NCBI GenBank assembly: GCA_035273665.1 | Contig: DATEOW010000043.1 | Location: forward strand, 1-15,874 | Source of the DNA: DATEEW01 sp035273665 | GTDB lineage: Bacteria > Pseudomonadota > Gammaproteobacteria > Burkholderiales > SG8-39 | DNA length: 15,874 bases | Direction of reading: 5' to 3' | Shown: one piece after another, positions 1-6,979 of the stretch | How the letters are laid out: each line of letters opens with the position of its first letter | Numbering within the stretch: the stretch's first letter is position 1 | Program-made: the position numbers and the translations under genes | The notes under the pieces: generated by a model | What the model saw: only the letters and a program-made list of their open reading frames with translations | What the model was told of the DNA's origin: nothing | Databases searched by the model: none

Positions 1-170
1 TGAGCGGCGGGTTCGCCACGGGAACAAGCGCGGCTTTGCTCACCCGGTGCGCCATCAATCGACCATTGCATCGTCTGCCGACTGACACCGTACAAGGCGC
101 AAAACGCGCTTTGAGCGAACGCGCCGCGCGTAAAACGCAAGCGAAGGCGTTTGTCGGGGCGCTGTAGTCA
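1..170 (-). pseudogene. Possible remnant of a transposase-like N-terminus, cut by window edge
   Basis: Read on the minus strand, one frame is open from just after a stop at about 170 to the window edge. It gives a short stretch with YGVSRQT followed by a Trp, which resembles the helix-turn-helix recognition helix at the N-terminus of IS481/IS3-type transposases. A second frame beginning with ATG at 55 reads MAHRVSKAALVPV and continues off the edge; it also resembles the start of such proteins. No single frame combines both pieces, neither has a clear ribosome binding site, and no inverted terminal repeat is visible. A frameshifted remnant is therefore the most economical reading. Chance similarity in GC-rich DNA is a real alternative, so this is a weak call. 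Confidence 0.22.
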
Positions 171-197
171 GGATTGGCGCGCCCATAAGCGAAGCGA

Positions 198-243
198 ACT
201 TAGGTCTTCACTCACTTAGGTTTGCACTAGGTCTTCACTTAGG
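198..243. repeat. Degenerate ~16-bp tandem repeat at the 3' end of the channel gene
   Basis: Two nearly full units (198-213 acttaggtcttcactc; 214-228 acttaggtttgcact) are followed by a partial unit (229-239 aggtcttcact) and another ttagg. The array lies directly downstream of the K+ channel gene on the minus strand, and the channel's TAA stop (239-241) falls inside its last unit. No function is evident; it is not a hairpin terminator. Confidence 0.6.
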
Positions 244-1165
244 GCTGCATCAACGCGCCGCAGTCCTGGCAATGCCGCGCCCCTTCCGCATGGCCGGTGG
301 TCCCGCAAGTCGAGCATTCCCGATCGCTCGTATCGTGCCGGATACGCCGGCCGGTCATTTCAGCAGTCACGATACCGGTGGGCACCGCGAGGATGCCCCA
401 ACCGAGCAGCATCATGATGCTGGCGATGAATCGGCCAAGCCCCGTCTTCGGGACGATGTCGCCAAAGCCCACAGTCGTCATGGCACTGATTCCCCAATAG
501 ATGGAAACGGGGATACTGGTGAATCCATTCTTGGGCCCTTCGACCACATACATCACCGTGCCAAGCATCACCTGGATGAGCAGAACGAAACTAAGGAAGA
601 CGAATATTTTTCTGCGGCTCGCGTAAAGCGCTGCAGCGATGTAGCGATACTCGGTGATGTAGGCAGTGAGCTTAAGTATTCGGAACACGCGCAGCATACG
701 AAGCACGCGGATATCGATGAGCGCATGCATTTCCGGAAAGAAATACGCGAGGTAGGTCGGGAGTACCGCCATCAAATCGACAATGCCGAAGAAGCTTGTC
801 GCATACCGCAAAGGCCGCTGCACCGCGACAAGACGCGCGATGTACTCGACGGTAAAGATTACAGTGAACATCCATTCGAGTGTTCCCAAGACGCCGCGCT
901 GTTCACGTTCCAAGCCACGCACACTATCCAGCATGACGACGGCCACACTGGCCAGAATGACGCTGAGCAACACGAGATCGAAGATGCGCCCGGCGCGCGT
1001 GTTCGATTCAAAGATGATATGAAACAGGTCCCGCCGCCAGCCGAGCGGCGGGCGGCCAAAGCCTGCGTTCTCTTCGGCTTCGGGCGCGGGAAGTAATACT
1101 GAGCGTTTAGGTGAATCCTGCATGAACGCTATTGTGCCCGATGCAACCCTTTGCGCAGCGCACAT
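239..1165 (-). CDS. Voltage-gated-type K+ channel (6TM) with C-terminal zinc ribbon
   Basis: This inner-membrane protein of 308 residues has the architecture of a voltage-gated potassium channel. Hydrophobic segments S1-S3 lie at about 60-80, 97-113 and 123-143. S4 is at about 151-166, with basic residues at every third position (R153, R156, R159, R162, K165). S5 follows at about 187-208, then a pore helix with the K+ selectivity filter TVGFGD at 231-236, and S6 at about 245-268. After S6 the chain carries two CxxC pairs (C284/C287 and C299/C302), a rubredoxin-like zinc ribbon facing the cytoplasm, instead of a cyclic-nucleotide or RCK domain. The chosen ATG has an AGGA about 10 bases upstream; an internal ATG at 1123 (residue 15) is possible and would remove only non-conserved residues. 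The gene diverges from the RTX gene. K+ selectivity is well supported by the filter; the role of the zinc ribbon is unknown. Confidence 0.92.
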   Translation of the reverse strand: MCAAQRVASGTIAFMQDSPKRSVLLPAPEAEENAGFGRPPLGWRRDLFHIIFESNTRAGRIFDLVLLSVILASVAVVMLDSVRGLEREQRGVLGTLEWMFTVIFTVEYIARLVAVQRPLRYATSFFGIVDLMAVLPTYLAYFFPEMHALIDIRVLRMLRVFRILKLTAYITEYRYIAAALYASRRKIFVFLSFVLLIQVMLGTVMYVVEGPKNGFTSIPVSIYWGISAMTTVGFGDIVPKTGLGRFIASIMMLLGWGILAVPTGIVTAEMTGRRIRHDTSDRECSTCGTTGHAEGARHCQDCGALMQP

Positions 1166-1328
1166 TGCCTTGAAATCCTATTGCAATGCGAAGGCAGCAG
1201 ATTTGCATGCTGATCGCCTTGTTCCCATCTATACCTAGAGTCCTGCCTTCATCGCGCGCCGGGACGCGATGTTGTTGAGTCCGTTTTTTCCTGGCGATAG
1301 TTCGTCACTCTTTTTCATCAGTACCTAT

Positions 1329-1333
1329 GGAGG
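1329..1333 (+). promoter_or_regulatory. Shine-Dalgarno GGAGG fixing the RTX start
   Basis: GGAGG ends five bases before the ATG at 1339. An in-frame ATG at 1327 overlaps this ribosome binding site and so is an unlikely start. The 1166-1338 leader between the divergent channel and RTX genes shows no convincing -35/-10 pair. Confidence 0.75.
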
Positions 1334-1338
1334 ATCAC

Positions 1339-2562
1339 ATGGCACGTGGCAAAAGAAATACTAACAACACACTCGAAACGGCCGACGTCATTGGTGGCAC
1401 CGCCGGTAACGACAACATCACCGGGACCAATAATGACGATCAAATCAACGCGGGCGCCGGCAATGACACCGTCTTCGGAGGCGGCGGCAATGATCAGATC
1501 AACGGTGAAGCCGGTGACGATCGGCTGCGGGGCCAAACGGGCGACGACACTATCAGCGGTGGCCTCGGCAACGATTTGGTCATTGGTCAAGGCGGCAACG
1601 ACCAACTCTCGGGTAACGAGGGCAACGATACGCTGCAAGGTATCGACGGCAACGACACGCTCGACGGCGGCACCGGTGACGACCGCATGGAAGGCGGAGC
1701 GGGCAATGATGTGATCGTCGTCGACAGCGCGGGTGATCGTGCACTCGGCGCAGGTGGTCATGACATCGTGCAAAGCAGCGTGGACTTCACCCTCGGCAGC
1801 GGCGTAGAGGAGCTGGTGCTCACCGGTGCGGCGGTGAATGGTACGGGCGATGCGAACGACAACCGTATCGTAGGCAATGCGGCTAACAACGTGTTGAATG
1901 GCAAGGGTGGACGCGACGAGTTGCTCGGCGGTGACGGCAACGATCTTCTCGACGGCGCTTACGGGAACGACACACTCGACGGCGGCAACGGTATGGACAC
2001 GCTGCTCGGCGGCGCCGGTAATGACATCCTCAATGGCGGTAACGACGGTTTAGTCGATGTACTGGATGGCGGTGAAGGCAACGACACGATCAACGGCAGT
2101 GCGGGCGACAGCTTGGTCGGCGGCGCAGGCGTCGATATCCTCCGCGGCAGCACAGGCGCGGAAGCGATCGACGGCGGCAACGGTAATGACGACTTGATCG
2201 GCGGCGGCGGGGCTGACCAGCTCACCGGGGGCAGCGGCAACGATCAATTCTTCTTCGATTCCTTCGCCGGTCCGGTGGCCAGCATTCTCGACTTCGAAGC
2301 AAACACGACAGACACGCTCGAGATATCTACTTCAGCGCTTGCCGGGTTGGATGAAGAAGGCGATCTTAGCGCGGCGCAATTCGGTACCGGCCCGGTCGCA
2401 ACGACGGCCGAACAGCGACTGATTTATGACGCCACCGCAGGCGCGCTGTATTACGACTCGGACGGCAATGGCGCTGCGGCGCAGCAGTTGATTCTCAACA
2501 TCGACGTTGCTTCGGGCACCTTCAATCATCAAGACATCGATCTCTATGAAGGTGCTGCTTAA
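1339..2562 (+). CDS. RTX (hemolysin-type) calcium-binding repeat protein, probably secreted by type I system
   Basis: The 407-residue product is dominated by glycine/aspartate nonapeptides of the form GGxGxDxxx, which fold as a calcium-binding beta-roll outside the cell. One block covers about residues 20-130. It is followed by a beta-rich insert at about 140-175 (a DFTLGSGVEELVLTG-like segment common in RTX proteins) and a second block at about 176-303. The last 100 residues resemble the C-terminal region of serralysin-like RTX proteins, with a QRLIYDATAGALYYDSDGNG segment at 359-378. There is no N-terminal signal peptide and no cysteine, as expected for export by an ABC-type (type I) secretion system using a C-terminal signal. 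No protease, lipase or other catalytic domain is visible, so it may be an adhesin, a matrix protein or a surface-layer-like protein. No transporter gene lies in the window. The gene ends at a strong hairpin terminator. Confidence 0.9.
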   Translation: MARGKRNTNNTLETADVIGGTAGNDNITGTNNDDQINAGAGNDTVFGGGGNDQINGEAGDDRLRGQTGDDTISGGLGNDLVIGQGGNDQLSGNEGNDTLQGIDGNDTLDGGTGDDRMEGGAGNDVIVVDSAGDRALGAGGHDIVQSSVDFTLGSGVEELVLTGAAVNGTGDANDNRIVGNAANNVLNGKGGRDELLGGDGNDLLDGAYGNDTLDGGNGMDTLLGGAGNDILNGGNDGLVDVLDGGEGNDTINGSAGDSLVGGAGVDILRGSTGAEAIDGGNGNDDLIGGGGADQLTGGSGNDQFFFDSFAGPVASILDFEANTTDTLEISTSALAGLDEEGDLSAAQFGTGPVATTAEQRLIYDATAGALYYDSDGNGAAAQQLILNIDVASGTFNHQDIDLYEGAA

Positions 2563-2572
2563 CTGAAGCTTT

Positions 2573-2600
2573 GCCTATCCCGGCCTAAGCCGGGATAGGC
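2573..2600. terminator. Perfect 12-bp hairpin between convergent genes
   Basis: GCCTATCCCGGC (2573-2584) and its exact reverse complement (2589-2600) flank a CTAA loop ten bases after the RTX stop, followed by TTCTTC on the plus strand. The P450 gene converges from the other side with its stop at 2630, so the same stem could end transcription in both directions. The T tract is short. Confidence 0.8.
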
Positions 2601-2629
2601 TTCTTCACCGTTGCACTCGAGAATTTTCC

Positions 2630-3889
2630 TCAAGCGGCGTATCGATAACCTAAAGAGACGCGCTGCATCAAGAAGCGGTTGCGCGGCACCGGTGGCATAC
2701 GCCCCATGTCGAGCTGCAAGCTTTCCGGCGGAAGCCTGTATTCCATTCGTTCGGCAAAGAATCGCGCCGCGGCGTGCATAAGCGCGAGCGTGATGACCTC
2801 GCCCGGACAACGATGACCGGTGTTCGGATCGGCGCCGCCCTGTGGAATGAAGTTGTAGGGGGTGATGGGCGTGATCTTAAAGCGCAGCGGCTCGAAGATT
2901 TCCGGCTGTTGCCACAAACGCGGATCATGATTGGTCCCGTAGAGGTCCAAAATCACACGACGACCCTCTGGAAAGAGAATGCCTTTCCAACGGAAATCCT
3001 GCCGGACCCGGGCAGCCACCGCAGGAAAAAACGGATAGAAGCGCCGTATTTCATCCACGAACCATTGCGTGTATTCCTGATCCCCCGCCGCAATGTTGGG
3101 ACGCGAAGCAGGATGCAAACGCAAGGCATGTGCGACGAACACGAGATAAACGGACACGGCGACCGTAGGCCGCAACACGTTCAACAGCTCCACCGCGCAA
3201 GTATGTTCGTCGAGCGGTCTGCCGTCCGCGTCGATGTGGGACGCGACCGCGTACAAAACGCTATCGGCCGGCGATTGAAAGCGTTTGGCGCGCACACGCT
3301 TGATCAGTTCACTGATCCAACGCTCTGCGTTGTGCCGCATGCGGCGTGACTGTAAGTGCCCTTTGAAGTCAACCGCCGCCGAATCGAAGAGCGAAGCGAG
3401 TTGCGCCGTACGGTCGGCCAGTTCGTGCTGCGCGACGGGCACACCAGCCCAATCGCAGACCGCGCGGGTAAGTAGCCGCTGCATTGCGTCGTACAGGCGA
3501 ACCTGCCCTTCCTGCGACCAGCGCAGCGCATCGTGTTCGAGTTCGTTCAAGAAACGCTGCACGAGACCATCGATACGGTGGGGCGCCATGATGGACATGA
3601 ACATCGCTTTGCGAACTTTGTGCGCGCCGTCGTCCAGCTGCTGAACCCCGTCTTTGCCGAAAAGCGATGCGGCAATCGCCTCCGGCGCCGCGCCTTCCCG
3701 CTTAAAGCATCTATTGTCGTAAAAGATTTCCGCCGCTTCGGCGCCCGTCATGCAATAGGTCGGCTTGAGCAGGATGCGCGCTTCGAAGATGTCTTGACTG
3801 TATTGTCGGCAGTTCTTCGAAATGAAACGGTAAGGATCCGCGAGCAGGTCTTTCGTACTGTCAAGTGCCGGCAGATGTATCGCTGACAT
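2630..3889 (-). CDS. CYP152-family cytochrome P450 (fatty-acid peroxygenase type)
   Basis: This is a 419-residue soluble P450. The heme-binding loop near 347-364 contains PQGG, then GHRCPGE, with the thiolate ligand at C361. This loop, the LRPTVAVS segment of helix I (R240-P241), the RRFYPF motif at 282-287 and DLYGTNHDPRLW at 315-326 closely match the CYP152 group represented by the Bacillus P450 BS-beta enzyme. In that family the usual acid-alcohol pair of helix I is replaced by Arg-Pro. The Arg binds the substrate carboxylate, and H2O2 rather than O2 with a redox partner drives alpha/beta hydroxylation, or decarboxylation, of fatty acids. No ferredoxin or reductase gene lies nearby, consistent with peroxygenase chemistry. 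A GGAG lies six bases before the ATG. It is the last gene of a minus-strand cluster behind two ferritin-like genes. The actual substrate and product are not known from sequence. Confidence 0.92.
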   Translation of the reverse strand: MSAIHLPALDSTKDLLADPYRFISKNCRQYSQDIFEARILLKPTYCMTGAEAAEIFYDNRCFKREGAAPEAIAASLFGKDGVQQLDDGAHKVRKAMFMSIMAPHRIDGLVQRFLNELEHDALRWSQEGQVRLYDAMQRLLTRAVCDWAGVPVAQHELADRTAQLASLFDSAAVDFKGHLQSRRMRHNAERWISELIKRVRAKRFQSPADSVLYAVASHIDADGRPLDEHTCAVELLNVLRPTVAVSVYLVFVAHALRLHPASRPNIAAGDQEYTQWFVDEIRRFYPFFPAVAARVRQDFRWKGILFPEGRRVILDLYGTNHDPRLWQQPEIFEPLRFKITPITPYNFIPQGGADPNTGHRCPGEVITLALMHAAARFFAERMEYRLPPESLQLDMGRMPPVPRNRFLMQRVSLGYRYAA

Positions 3890-3913
3890 AGCTTTCTCCG
3901 CGTAAGCGTTACC

Positions 3914-3939
3914 ACCACCTACTGTTACTACCTACTGTT
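3914..3939. repeat. 13-bp tandem duplication upstream of the P450 gene
   Basis: accacctactgtt (3914-3926) is followed directly by actacctactgtt (3927-3939), differing at one position. It lies between the P450 ribosome binding site and the hairpin at 3947-3993. Two direct copies could serve as a binding site or be simple slippage; nothing distinguishes these. Confidence 0.5.
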
Positions 3940-3946
3940 TGGCGAA

Positions 3947-3993
3947 AGCCGCTGCAGCGCAGACAAAATCCGCTCTGCGCTGCAGAAGCGGCT
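3947..3993 (-). terminator. Hairpin after the ferritin-like gene, before the P450 gene
   Basis: AGCCGC plus GCAGCGCAG (3947-3962) pair with CTGCGCTGC and GCGGCT (3975-3993), giving 15 base pairs interrupted by a three-base bulge, with a 12-base loop. The structure begins two bases past the TGA stop of the ferritin-like gene. On the minus strand it is followed by TTTCGCC, only a short T run. It may end or attenuate transcription from the ferritin-like genes into the P450 gene. Confidence 0.5.
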
Positions 3994-3995
3994 GT

Positions 3996-4775
3996 TCAGC
4001 TTGCCTCCGCCAACACGGCCGTGCGCAACCAATTCTTGATGGTCTCAAGATGAATGCGCTCTTCTTCCAAAGCGACGCTGAATTCTTTCGCCATTTCGGT
4101 ATGGCCGGCGTCAGCGACCAATTCGATGAGTAATTCCCATCCCGCGTTGTCGGTCAGCTCAGCGGTTAACACGGCATTGAGGCATTGCGGCACTGTCGTC
4201 GACGGGTCGGTAACGGTCTGAATAAGACCCATCGTCGAGACGCCGACCACATCGGCACAGGGAGTCATCGCGGTCGGATCCGCTCCAAGTGTGGTCAATG
4301 CACGCCGGACCAACTGGAAATGATTTTCCTCTTCGCTGCGGATGCGCTCGAGCATCGAAAGATCGACCACCGCCCCATCCTGCTTGTCCACGTCGATACC
4401 GCTTGCCGTGCTGCCGCCATTGGTCGAAGCTTGTGACGCAATCGCTGAGCACTTCAAGATCAACGCCTCATAAAGCCGCGTACCGCCGCGCTCGAAAGCA
4501 AGGCGCTCACCGAGCTTGTCGATCAACACTTCAGGCTTGTTGCCCTTGAGCTTCTCCATCCCGGTCGAAGCCATACCTTTCAGATTGCCGGGAATCGGCA
4601 CCGAACCAAGCCCGTCCGCCTCTTCGATGTATTCCATATGAAGCGCCTCGAATTCGCCCTCTTCCAAAGGTGCTTCGGGTGCCTTGGCGATGGCGAATTC
4701 GACCATGTCGTCTTTGCTCATCGGCGCCATTTCAAGGCCGGTGCGATTCATACCGATGCTTGTCGTATTTTCCAT
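3996..4775 (-). CDS. Ferritin-like diiron protein
   Basis: This 259-residue protein has a four-helix-bundle ferritin-like domain. Its expected metal ligands are all present in order: E95 in helix A, the ExxH motif E149/H152 in helix B, E206 in helix C, and the ExxH motif E239/H242 in helix D. That is the standard carboxylate-bridged dimetal set of ferritins, rubrerythrins and related oxidases or catalases. The first 80 residues form an acidic extension with no visible motif. A loop rich in Gly, Ser and Thr (about 113-128) separates helices A and B. There is no signal peptide, so it should be cytoplasmic. AAGGAA lies seven bases before the ATG, in the 14-base gap after the upstream ferritin-like gene, so the two genes are almost certainly co-transcribed. 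Iron storage, peroxide removal or oxidase activity are all possible; sequence alone does not decide. Confidence 0.8.
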   Translation of the reverse strand: MENTTSIGMNRTGLEMAPMSKDDMVEFAIAKAPEAPLEEGEFEALHMEYIEEADGLGSVPIPGNLKGMASTGMEKLKGNKPEVLIDKLGERLAFERGGTRLYEALILKCSAIASQASTNGGSTASGIDVDKQDGAVVDLSMLERIRSEEENHFQLVRRALTTLGADPTAMTPCADVVGVSTMGLIQTVTDPSTTVPQCLNAVLTAELTDNAGWELLIELVADAGHTEMAKEFSVALEEERIHLETIKNWLRTAVLAEAS

Positions 4776-4789
4776 AACTGTGTTCCTTG

Positions 4790-5962
4790 TTAGTGTTGCG
4801 AGGGCCGCAGACGGTTGAGTTCGGTGCCGGGGACCCAGTGGTAGTCGGCAGAAACGATTTCCGAAGGCGATCCGCTGGCGTTCATGGTGTTGCGATATTC
4901 GATCGACGAGGCAGCTTCGTTTTCTTCATCGACGAATTCCGTGTTGTCTTTGCGCAATTGCGATTCCTCTTCGAGGACCTGGCGCACAAACTCGCGGTGG
5001 CTCTTGAACTGGATGGTCGGACCCAGCTTGCCGTCGCCCAGAATTTCGGCCGGATCTCGGCGCTCAATGTCTTTGAAGAGCTGCATCACCATATTGAGAT
5101 GCCCCAACTCATAATCCAGGAATTGCTCCCACAACGTCTTTAGACGCGGATTGGTTTCCTGTTCCGCACAGCTATAGTAGTTATAGACCTCGGTCGCTTC
5201 GTGCAACAGCAGCTTTTCCAGCGGCGATTCGTCCGGATTGATCATCGATCCGTAGTGCGTGATGTGCTGCGCTTCGACCGAAGCGATTTCGGCGTAGAGC
5301 TGGCGGGCGAGCGGATCGGCGAAAGTCGGGCCGATGTTCATGTAGTAGTCATGCGTCTGATACTCACCGCCGGTCAAGGTAATCGCATTGATCTTGCTGA
5401 TTAATGCCGCATTGCGGTCATAGGGTTCGAGCAAATCGTTTTCCGGGGCGCGATGGTGAAAGAAGGTCGGGCGGCCCGGAACGATATCGGTGTAACCCTG
5501 CGTAATGTTGTTTGCGTCCTTGCCTTCCAGACGGTCGAGCAAGGCGGAGTAGCGGTAAAGATGATCGAAGTCTTCCAGTAGCGCATAACGATAACCCTGC
5601 GCAAGATAGGGATCCGGCTCGTTCTGCGCGACGGACGCCGTCAACTCGATGGCGACCTGCTCGTAAGCAATCGTGGTTTCAAGCGGCGAATGATCCGCCG
5701 ACAACATCCAATTGATCGCGGTCGCTTGATGATGTTCGACACGCATCAACTGCGCCAAAGGTACGCGCGCCTCGCGGTTCATGCGCAGCATTACTTGTTT
5801 CAGACGCAACGCGTCGTGCTCGACGCCGTTCATCAAGATGATGCGCACTCGCGTGAAGGCGTCGTCGTCCAGTTTGCTAATCGGTTTCTGAACGAGCTGT
5901 TTCCAAGTGAATCGCTGCTGCTCGATTGGATAACCCCGCCCGTCGAATAGATTTAGTGCCAT
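4790..5962 (-). CDS. Large ferritin-like-fold protein, possibly a double helix bundle
   Basis: The 390-residue product is helical and rich in Glu and His. The C-terminal half carries two clear ExxH motifs (E230/H233 and E285/H288) with E225 and E255/E258 on neighbouring helices, as expected for a ferritin-like dimetal site. The N-terminal half has further acid/His-rich helices (E48-H49, E76-H77-H78, E101/E106, E130-H134) that look like a second, more divergent bundle. The last 70 residues are charged, without a recognised motif. The ATG at 5962 is chosen because AAGGAGAAC (5966-5974) lies just upstream; reading from an upstream ATG at 5998 would add 12 residues overlapping this site. It is the first gene of the cluster with the second ferritin-like protein and the P450. 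I do not recognise a characterised homologue; the fold assignment is from motif pattern. Confidence 0.7.
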   Translation of the reverse strand: MALNLFDGRGYPIEQQRFTWKQLVQKPISKLDDDAFTRVRIILMNGVEHDALRLKQVMLRMNREARVPLAQLMRVEHHQATAINWMLSADHSPLETTIAYEQVAIELTASVAQNEPDPYLAQGYRYALLEDFDHLYRYSALLDRLEGKDANNITQGYTDIVPGRPTFFHHRAPENDLLEPYDRNAALISKINAITLTGGEYQTHDYYMNIGPTFADPLARQLYAEIASVEAQHITHYGSMINPDESPLEKLLLHEATEVYNYYSCAEQETNPRLKTLWEQFLDYELGHLNMVMQLFKDIERRDPAEILGDGKLGPTIQFKSHREFVRQVLEEESQLRKDNTEFVDEENEAASSIEYRNTMNASGSPSEIVSADYHWVPGTELNRLRPSQH

Positions 5963-6151
5963 GCCGTTCTCCTTGTGATCAGGCCACTTTGGCTGCAAGC
6001 GCTATTCCTGTGTAACAAGAAATTTCGGCGACAGTTGAACGATGTATTCGAAGGGCGCGTTGAGCGATGTGTCCGACGGAATACGCCGATGCGTCCGACA
6101 AATCATCTGACCTTTACAACACCGGTTCATCGCTTGCTCGCATGCTTGGCT
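5963..6151. promoter_or_regulatory. Divergent leader between ferritin-like cluster and PAP2 gene
   Basis: About 190 bases separate the two divergent starts. The promoter of the minus-strand cluster must lie here, but no clear -35/-10 pair can be named. A short direct repeat gtccgac occurs at 6071 and 6093. If the PAP2 gene starts at 6089 the region shrinks to about 126 bases. Confidence 0.4.
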
Positions 6152-6886
6152 ATGAGCGCGATTGATCACCTGGCCAGGTTTGCACCATTGATTCTCGTCG
6201 CGTTGGTTGTCGGCGGCGGCCTGGTCGTGGTGCTCTTGTGGGGCCGCACAAAAAACCTTCGCTATGGCTGGCCTGTTGCCGGCCTCGCCGCTTTGTTCGC
6301 ATCTATATATGTGTTCATCGAGCTGGCCGATGAGGTCGAAGCGGATGAGGACCTGCATCAGTTCGATCTCGCGCTCGCCGGTGCAATGGACAAGACGAGT
6401 CCGGATTTCGTTCTAACCGCCTTCCAATGGATCACCCATCTGGGCGACGGGTGGACGATTACAGCGCTCGGTATTGCCGTAGGACTCGCACTCGGGTATT
6501 GGCGGCGATGGCGCCTGTTGTGGGCATGGACGATCGCACTCGCCGGCAGTGCATTGTTGAACGAATTGCTCAAAGCAGTTTTCGAAAGGGGCAGGCCGCC
6601 CGCAAGCACGCTCACCGACAGTTGGAGTTTCCCCAGTGGACACGCGATGAACAGCTTGGTCGCCTATGGCATGCTCAGCTATCTTTTGCTTCGCGTTGCG
6701 CCGCCGGACTGGCGTCCCGGCATTATCGCCGCGGCAGTGGCGGTGGTTTTACTTGTCGGTGGTAGCCGCCTGTTTCTGCAAGCACACTATTTAAGCGACG
6801 TACTGGCCGGCTATGCGGCGGGGATGGCCTGGCTGATTATGATGATTGCTGCCGCGCAACGATGCTCGGGCGGGCGCGCAAATTAG
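6152..6886 (+). CDS. PAP2-family membrane phosphatase
   Basis: This integral membrane protein of 244 residues carries the complete phosphatidic-acid-phosphatase type 2 signature: K141 to R148-P149 (motif 1), PSGH at 161-164 (motif 2), and S205-R206 to H212 with D216 (motif 3). H164 would be the acid/base residue and H212 the nucleophile. About six hydrophobic segments place the active site on the periplasmic face. Family members dephosphorylate lipid phosphates such as undecaprenyl pyrophosphate, phosphatidic acid or phosphatidylglycerol phosphate; the substrate is not evident here. The start is uncertain: the ATG at 6152 fits the usual N-terminus but has no good ribosome binding site, whereas the ATG at 6089, preceded by GGAA, would add 21 residues. 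The frame stays open back to 5975. Confidence 0.88.
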   Translation: MSAIDHLARFAPLILVALVVGGGLVVVLLWGRTKNLRYGWPVAGLAALFASIYVFIELADEVEADEDLHQFDLALAGAMDKTSPDFVLTAFQWITHLGDGWTITALGIAVGLALGYWRRWRLLWAWTIALAGSALLNELLKAVFERGRPPASTLTDSWSFPSGHAMNSLVAYGMLSYLLLRVAPPDWRPGIIAAAVAVVLLVGGSRLFLQAHYLSDVLAGYAAGMAWLIMMIAAAQRCSGGRAN

Positions 6887-6903
6887 TGCGTGTTTTCTCT
6901 TTT

Positions 6904-6979
6904 AAGGTGTTTCTGTTTCAGCGTGGTCCTGCCTACGTCGTTCCTGCTTAGCGTGATCCTACCTAAGGTGTTTCTTGTG
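6904..6979. repeat. Degenerate 15-bp tandem array, about five units
   Basis: Consecutive units at 6920-6934 (agcgtggtcctgcct), 6935-6949 (acgtcgttcctgctt) and 6950-6964 (agcgtgatcctacct) are flanked by weaker units beginning aaggtgtttct at 6904 and 6965. The outer pair shares an exact 12-mer (6903-6914 and 6964-6975). The array fills the space between the PAP2 stop and the end of the small membrane protein gene, and encodes the latter's last codons and stop. Confidence 0.6.

Noticed and set aside
272..1096. Long plus-strand open frame (274 codons) opposite the K+ channel
   Set aside because: It is antisense to a channel with a full voltage sensor and selectivity filter; its product is His/Asp/Arg-rich with no domain or ribosome binding site.
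1203..1235. TTGCAT with downstream TATACC as a promoter for the RTX gene
   Set aside because: The spacer is 21 bases and the hexamers are poor; not strong enough to annotate.
1318..1773. Minus-strand frame opposite the RTX repeats
   Set aside because: The Val/Ala-rich product is the antisense reading of Gly/Asp-rich repeats; such frames are commonly open by composition alone.
1345..2300. DNA-level repeats within the RTX gene considered as a CRISPR or satellite array
   Set aside because: The periodicity follows the protein nonapeptides (27 bp, degenerate) and there are no unique spacers between exact repeats.
2774..3349. 191-codon plus-strand frame opposite the P450
   Set aside because: Shadow of the CYP152 gene, whose heme loop and helix I motifs are clear on the minus strand.
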